6,269 nucleotides of DNA from Alphaproteobacteria bacterium (GTDB lineage Bacteria; Pseudomonadota; Alphaproteobacteria; SHVP01), in contig JAPKDI010000077.1 of NCBI GenBank assembly GCA_026421105.1, positions 1 through 6,269 of the forward strand, given 5' to 3'. Positions 1-3,542 of this stretch are shown here, in pieces; the stretch's first letter is position 1; each line of letters begins with the position of its first letter. A model generated the notes under the pieces. It saw nothing but the letters and a program-made list of their open reading frames with translations. It was not told the DNA's origin and did not search any database. The translations under genes were made by a program, and so were the position numbers.

Positions 1-626
1 GTGCTATTCCTCGGTACTACCAAGATCGCGCTACATTATTGGCCGAGCTAGAAAAGGACCAAGATGATACGGCGCCGCTGCCGTTTCTGCGCGGCGCCCC
101 GACCGGCAACCTAGGTGCACCCATCCAGCCGGTGCCCGATTTTATCGTTGCGGAAGCGACGCATGCGACCCGGCCGGTTCTCCCTTTCATCAACGATGAA
201 GCAGCGTCCAGCGCGGCCGATCCCGTGGTACCCGGTACCGGGGAAACCGGCACAGGGCGTCTTGCAGCGTTAACCAACTCGCGCCAAATCCTGGTTGCCG
301 CACCGGCGCCACGTACGGCGGAAACGGCGGCAGACCGTCAGGCGGTGAACGCCGGCGTTGCGGCCTACCTGGGTCGGAACTACAAAAAAGCCATCGGCTT
401 CTGGCTCCCAGCCGCGGCTCGCGGCACCCCTGACGCACAGTTCTTCGTCGCGGGCCTTTTCCTCGACGGCAATGGCGTCTCCCGCGATCTCATCCAGTCG
501 CACATTTGGTTTACTCGTTCAGCGGACCAGGGCCACCAACGGGCTCGCGAACAACTCGATCTCCTGCGGAAAATTATGACTCAGGCGCAATTCATCGAAG
601 CTGAACAGCGGCGCACCGTCGAATAG
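1..626 (+). CDS. Sel1-repeat protein, C-terminal part (5' end outside window)
   Basis: The reading frame is open from the first full codon at position 3 to the TAG at 624-626, giving 207 residues. A TTG at 39 could be read as a start, but it has no Shine-Dalgarno sequence and the frame continues upstream, so I treat the gene as 5'-truncated by the window edge. Roughly the first 115 residues are rich in Pro, Ala, Gly and acidic residues and look disordered. From about nt 357 to 555 there are two Sel1-like (TPR-related) helical repeats: a degenerate one (AAYLGRNYKKAIGFW, AA-RG-PDAQ) and a clearer one (GLFLDGNGVSRD, HIWFTRSADQGHQRA). The tail MTQAQFIEAEQ resembles the MTPAQIAEAQ ending common in bacterial Sel1 proteins. 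Such repeats generally mediate protein-protein contacts. Partner, location and any signal peptide cannot be judged without the missing N-terminus. A terminator follows at once. Confidence 0.8.
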   Translation, partial: AIPRYYQDRATLLAELEKDQDDTAPLPFLRGAPTGNLGAPIQPVPDFIVAEATHATRPVLPFINDEAASSAADPVVPGTGETGTGRLAALTNSRQILVAAPAPRTAETAADRQAVNAGVAAYLGRNYKKAIGFWLPAAARGTPDAQFFVAGLFLDGNGVSRDLIQSHIWFTRSADQGHQRAREQLDLLRKIMTQAQFIEAEQRRTVE

Positions 627-641
627 GCTAGGGGCTCGCCG

Positions 642-677
642 GGTGACGCAGCGCCATCTTGCGCCGTCACCGCTTTT
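642..677 (+). terminator. Rho-independent terminator of the Sel1-repeat gene
   Basis: GGTGACG at 642-648 pairs perfectly with CGTCACC at 665-671. GCGC at 651-654 pairs with GCGC at 661-664, leaving a two-base CA bulge (649-650) and a six-base loop (655-660). After GC, a run of four T follows (674-677). It starts 15 nt after the Sel1-gene stop, so it fits a terminator separating that gene from mmsA. The U-tract is short, so termination may be partial. A GTG at 643 in frame with mmsA lies inside this hairpin, which argues against it as a start codon. Confidence 0.72.
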
Positions 678-693
678 CGGGCACGACAGAGAC

Positions 694-708
694 GACGCTC
701 ATAGCGTC
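694..708. promoter_or_regulatory. Perfect palindrome upstream of mmsA, possible operator
   Basis: GACGCT and AGCGTC form a perfect 6-bp inverted repeat around CAT. It ends 27 nt before the mmsA ATG and follows the terminator. It could be a binding site for a dimeric repressor, or a small RNA hairpin just ahead of the ribosome binding site. I see no convincing -35/-10 pair nearby, so the promoter is unplaced. The regulator is unknown. Confidence 0.35.
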
Positions 709-723
709 CACTACTTGCATCAA

Positions 724-730
724 GGGAAGG
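724..730 (+). promoter_or_regulatory. Ribosome binding site that sets the mmsA start
   Basis: GGGAAGG lies 5 nt before the ATG at 736. It is the only purine-rich site upstream of an in-frame start codon here and supports ATG 736 over the upstream GTG 643. Confidence 0.7.
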
Positions 731-735
731 CGCGC

Positions 736-2229
736 ATGAAAACCCTGCATCATTTTGTCAACGGTCAACGGGTCGAGGGGACAAGCGGCCGATTTGGCGA
801 AGTGTACAATCCGGCCACTGGCGAACAGGCGTCTGCAGTGCCATTCGCAAGCGGTGACGAAACCCGCGCGGCGATCGGTGCCGCGCAAGACGCGCTCGCT
901 GCGTGGAGTGCCACGCCACCTGTGCAACGTGCGCGCGTTATGTTCCGTTTCAAGGAACTGATGGAGCAGCACAAAGGCAAAATGGCTGCACTAGTGACCG
1001 CCGAGCATGGCAAAACATTGCCCGACGCGGGCGGCTCTATTGCGCGCGGCCTTGAGGTTGTTGAGTTCGCTTGCGGGATTCCGCACCTCTTGAAGGGCGA
1101 GTTCTCAGAGAACGTTGGTACTAACGTTGACTCCTGGTCGTTGCGGCAACCGGTCGGTGTCTGTGCAGGAATCACCCCGTTTAATTTTCCTGCCATGGTG
1201 CCAATGTGGATGTTCCCCATCGCCATCGCATGCGGCAATACGTTTATCCTAAAGCCTTCGGAGAAGGATCCGTCGGCGCCATTGATGATGGCTGATCTTC
1301 TTAAAGAGGCTGGTCTGCCCGACGGTGTGTTCAATGTCGTCAATGGTGACCGCGAGGCAGTAGAGACATTGCTCGAAGACCCGCGGGTCGCGGCGATTAG
1401 CTTTGTCGGCTCGACCGCCATTGCCGAACACATATACCGCACCGGGTCAGCAGCGGGAAAGCGTGTACAATCGTTGGGCGGCGCCAAGAATCACATGGTG
1501 GTGATGCCCGATGCGGATATGGACCAAGCCACAGATGCGCTGATGGGCGCCGCGTTTGGATCAGCGGGTGAGCGCTGCATGGCGGTTTCGGTTGCCGTGG
1601 CCGTCGGTAGCGCCGGAGATGCGCTGATTGAACGCCTCACACCAAAGATCGCGTCACTCAAAGTAGGTCCGGGCGCAGATCCCGATTCTGAAATGGGACC
1701 GCTGGTAACGAAGCAGCATTTCGACAAAGTGCGCGGCTATATCGACGCTGGCGAAAAAGAAGGTGCTGACCTTCTTGTCGACGGCCGGGACCTCCGCCTA
1801 CAAGGCTACGAAGGCGGCTATTTTGTTGGGGGCACACTGTTCGATAATGTCACACCGGATATGAGTATCTATCGCGAAGAAATTTTCGGGCCGGTGCTAG
1901 CTGTTGTGCGCGCACCTGATTACGAAAACGCTAAAAAACTTGTTGATTCGCATGAATACGGCAATGGCGCGGCAATTTTCACCCGCGATGGCGATGCTGC
2001 GCGCGAATTTTCATCAAAAGTTCAGGCCGGCATGGTCGGCATTAATGTACCGATCCCGGTGCCGATGGCGTTTCACTCGTTCGGCGGTTGGAAGCGCTCG
2101 CTGTTCGGCGCCCATGCGATTCATGGTGCCGACGGCGTGCACTTCTATACCAAGCTCAAGACCGTTACCTCGCGTTGGCCGACCGGTATTCGCGCTGGGG
2201 CTGAATACACCTTTCCTTCAATGAAATGA
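736..2229 (+). CDS. mmsA: Methylmalonate-semialdehyde dehydrogenase (CoA-acylating)
   Basis: The 497-residue product is the usual length for the CoA-acylating ALDH6 (MmsA/IolA) family. These cytoplasmic enzymes convert methylmalonate semialdehyde to propionyl-CoA, or malonate semialdehyde to acetyl-CoA, with NAD+ and CoA and loss of CO2, at the end of valine and myo-inositol breakdown. Visible motifs are TPFNFP with catalytic-site Asn150, KPSE at 173-176 and FVGST at 223-227 in the NAD+-binding domain, SLGGAKNH at 246-253, the nucleophile Cys281 in FGSAGERCMA, and EEIFGPV around Glu382. Hydrolytic aldehyde dehydrogenases carry a general-base Glu in ELGGK. Here the segment reads QSLGGAKNH without that Glu, as expected when CoA rather than water attacks the thioester. 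The start is ATG 736, chosen from the GGGAAGG site and the family-like N-terminus MKTLHHFVNGQRVEG. msrA follows 8 nt after the stop, so the two are probably cotranscribed. Substrate preference (valine or inositol route) cannot be decided from sequence. Confidence 0.95.
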   Translation: MKTLHHFVNGQRVEGTSGRFGEVYNPATGEQASAVPFASGDETRAAIGAAQDALAAWSATPPVQRARVMFRFKELMEQHKGKMAALVTAEHGKTLPDAGGSIARGLEVVEFACGIPHLLKGEFSENVGTNVDSWSLRQPVGVCAGITPFNFPAMVPMWMFPIAIACGNTFILKPSEKDPSAPLMMADLLKEAGLPDGVFNVVNGDREAVETLLEDPRVAAISFVGSTAIAEHIYRTGSAAGKRVQSLGGAKNHMVVMPDADMDQATDALMGAAFGSAGERCMAVSVAVAVGSAGDALIERLTPKIASLKVGPGADPDSEMGPLVTKQHFDKVRGYIDAGEKEGADLLVDGRDLRLQGYEGGYFVGGTLFDNVTPDMSIYREEIFGPVLAVVRAPDYENAKKLVDSHEYGNGAAIFTRDGDAAREFSSKVQAGMVGINVPIPVPMAFHSFGGWKRSLFGAHAIHGADGVHFYTKLKTVTSRWPTGIRAGAEYTFPSMK

Positions 2230-2237
2230 CTTGAGCG

Positions 2238-2849
2238 ATGGACCTTTGCGCCGTGCCCCGTGTTGCACCGGAAGACTTTCCCGAGCCGGCCGAAGACCTC
2301 GGTGCCGACGCGGAAGGCGTTATCGTGTTGGGGGGCGGGTGTTTTTGGTGCGTCGATGCGGTCTACCGGCAGCTCGATGGCGTTCAGCAAGTAACGGCGG
2401 GTTATGCCGGTGGCACCCCCGAGACGGCGGACTATCGGGCGGTCTGTTCGGGCACCACCGGACATGCCGAAGTGGCGATGATTCGCTACGACACTGCCAG
2501 GATTACACTTGGTCAAATCCTCAAGGTGTTCTTTTCGGTCGCGCACGATCCCACCCAGCTCAACCGCCAAGGAAACGACGTAGGTCCACAGTATCGCTCG
2601 GCAATTTTTGTGGCCGACGCGGATCAACGACGCGTCGCCCAGGCCTATATCACGCAACTCGACACCGCCAAGGTCTACGACGACAAGATCGTTACCAGGG
2701 TGGAGCCGCTTGATGTCTTTTATGAGGGCGAGGAGTACCACCAGGATTACGCGGCGCGGAACCCGGAGCAGCCCTACATCGCCCACATATCGATGCCCAA
2801 GGTGGCGAAGGTGCGCAAACATTTTGCTGATTGGCTCAAAGGTCGGTAG
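2238..2849 (+). CDS. msrA: Peptide-methionine (S)-S-oxide reductase MsrA
   Basis: This 203-residue enzyme reduces the S epimer of methionine sulfoxide, in proteins or free, back to methionine, using thioredoxin as the usual reductant. The active-site motif GGGCFWC places the nucleophile at Cys35 with a second Cys at 38, the probable resolving residue in this GCFWC subtype. Other family marks are GYAGG with Tyr56, VCSGTTGHAEV with Glu78, HDPTQLNRQGNDVGPQYRS with Asp114 and Tyr119, and EEYHQDYAARNP near the C-terminus. The chain covers the whole MsrA domain plus about 28 extra N-terminal residues, with no MsrB fusion. No signal peptide is evident, so it is probably cytoplasmic. The ATG lies 8 nt after the mmsA stop. 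Only a weak GAG stands ahead of it, so translation probably depends on coupling to mmsA. No clear terminator follows. Confidence 0.95.
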   Translation: MDLCAVPRVAPEDFPEPAEDLGADAEGVIVLGGGCFWCVDAVYRQLDGVQQVTAGYAGGTPETADYRAVCSGTTGHAEVAMIRYDTARITLGQILKVFFSVAHDPTQLNRQGNDVGPQYRSAIFVADADQRRVAQAYITQLDTAKVYDDKIVTRVEPLDVFYEGEEYHQDYAARNPEQPYIAHISMPKVAKVRKHFADWLKGR

Positions 2850-2960
2850 CGCAGGTTATGCGGACATCCCCGCCCACCAACATTGACCTCGCCGTGCGGC
2901 TGTAACGTGATGGGGTGTCGCACTACTGTCTCATCGAATCAGAAAACCCCGAGTTCGCTG

Positions 2961-3035
2961 ATGAAATGGAATAGAATGCCCGGGCCCGTGAAGAAGTGGC
3001 CGATCGTGTGGCACGCGATCCGACCGGCCCTTTGA
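2961..3035 (+). CDS. Possible Trp-rich 24-codon leader ORF (unproven)
   Basis: ATG 2961 opens a 24-codon frame ending at TGA 3033-3035. An internal ATG at 2976 would give 19 codons. The predicted peptide is basic, has three Trp (residues 3, 13, 17) and contains MPGPVKKWPIVWHAIRPAL. I recognise no family. The final A of its TGA is the first A of the AAGGA site for the membrane gene at 3046, an arrangement typical of translational coupling or leader peptides. The start has only weak Shine-Dalgarno support (CGAG before 2961, TGGA before 2976). Alternatively it is chance, or the true N-terminus of the membrane protein displaced by a sequencing frameshift. Confidence 0.3.
   Translation: MKWNRMPGPVKKWPIVWHAIRPAL
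2998..3029 (+). repeat. Bulged hairpin just ahead of the membrane-gene ribosome binding site
   Basis: GGCCG (2998-3002) pairs with CGGCC (3025-3029), ATCG (3003-3006) with CGAT (3016-3019) and TG (3007-3008) with CA (3012-3013), leaving bulges at 3014-3015 and 3020-3024 and a TGG loop. It lies inside the possible leader ORF and ends 5 nt before AAGGA, so it could affect translation. CTTT follows, too short for a convincing terminator. The bulges make it weak. Confidence 0.25.
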
Positions 3036-3039
3036 AGGA
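3035..3039 (+). promoter_or_regulatory. Ribosome binding site of the membrane protein gene
   Basis: AAGGA stands 6 nt before ATG 3046 and decides that start. It overlaps by one base the TGA of the possible leader ORF. Confidence 0.65.
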
Positions 3040-3045
3040 CTCGTA

Positions 3046-3411
3046 ATGGCAGGGCGCGCAATGCTGGTGGCCGGTCTTACAATCGGTTGGCCACTGCTTC
3101 AACTTTTGATCCTTTTTGTTAGGTTTGGCGAAAACGCTCTCGTCAATGTTCAGGACGAGATCGCGCCCTACGTGTTCTTCGGATTCCTATCCGGCACATT
3201 TCTAAGCTACGCGTTGCGTCGCGCAGATGACGGTCTCAGCCGTTGGGGCGTGACTGGCGGTTTTGTTGTCTCACTGCCGCTTGTCCAGTGGGCTAGTGTT
3301 CTCGGCGCAGTCTCTTTCCCGCCATGGCTCGGCGTCCCGCTTGCCGGATTGATCGCCCAGTTTCTTGGCGTCGCAGTGGGTCGAAAAGTTGTTGGGTTTT
3401 TACGCAGGTAA
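3046..3411 (+). CDS. Small four-helix membrane protein of unknown function
   Basis: The product has 121 residues and is strongly hydrophobic, so it should sit in the inner membrane. Four transmembrane segments are visible at about residues 5-25, 41-57, 68-88 and 95-113. Short basic stretches follow the second (RR at 58-59) and fourth (RK at 113-114, RR at 120-121), which by the positive-inside rule favours both termini in the cytoplasm. The loop after helix 1 has acidic residues (RFGENALVNVQDEIAPY). No Cys or His occurs, so redox or metal chemistry by these ligands is unlikely. I do not recognise the family. It has its own good ribosome binding site and lies alone between two gaps, 196 nt after msrA and 131 nt before pyruvate carboxylase, so the neighbours give no functional clue. 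The length, hydrophobic periodicity and ribosome binding site support a real gene. Confidence 0.75.
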   Translation: MAGRAMLVAGLTIGWPLLQLLILFVRFGENALVNVQDEIAPYVFFGFLSGTFLSYALRRADDGLSRWGVTGGFVVSLPLVQWASVLGAVSFPPWLGVPLAGLIAQFLGVAVGRKVVGFLRR

Positions 3412-3471
3412 CGTAGGCCTCAACAGGGGCACGATGTGCTAGGCCACCTCAAAAACTGTTTGGACCGACGC

Positions 3472-3492
3472 GTTTTGACCGCATGTTAAAAC
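3472..3492. promoter_or_regulatory. Inverted repeat upstream of pyruvate carboxylase, possible operator or promoter region
   Basis: GTTTTGAC and GTTAAAAC are near-perfect inverted repeats (7 of 8 positions) separated by CGCAT, 50 nt before the pyruvate carboxylase ATG. The left arm contains TTGAC, a good match to a -35 box (3475-3479, followed by C), but no convincing -10 lies 16-18 nt downstream. In RNA the mismatch becomes a G-U pair, so it could also form an 8-bp stem. A dimeric regulator site overlapping a promoter is plausible but unproven. Confidence 0.33.
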
Positions 3493-3542
3493 TCACGTGC
3501 GTCCCAATAGACAGGCCGCAATACCGGTCCTAATGTCCCGGG

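Noticed and set aside
643..735. GTG 643 as the mmsA start, adding 31 residues
   Set aside because: It lies inside the terminator hairpin, the added residues do not resemble the family N-terminus, and ATG 736 has a proper GGGAAGG site.
765..1487. Minus-strand ORF of 240 codons opposite mmsA
   Set aside because: Antisense shadow of a fully conserved dehydrogenase, with low-complexity Ser/Ala/Pro composition and no domain.
2145..2822. Minus-strand ORF of 225 codons opposite mmsA and msrA
   Set aside because: It is antisense to two confident enzymes, and its protein shows no recognisable domain. It reflects codon bias in GC-rich DNA.
2883..2911. TTGACC at 2883 as a -35 box for the membrane gene
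   Set aside because: No acceptable -10 lies 16-18 nt downstream. TAGAAT at 2972 resembles a -10 but has no matching -35.
2863..2919. GACATCCCC and GGGGTGTC as a terminator stem after msrA
   Set aside because: The arms are about 40 nt apart with a bulge and no T-run downstream.
3429..3439. GCAC-GAT-GTGC hairpin after the membrane gene as a terminator
   Set aside because: The stem has only 4 bp and no T-run follows. The surrounding GGCC pair (near 3416 and 3442) adds little.
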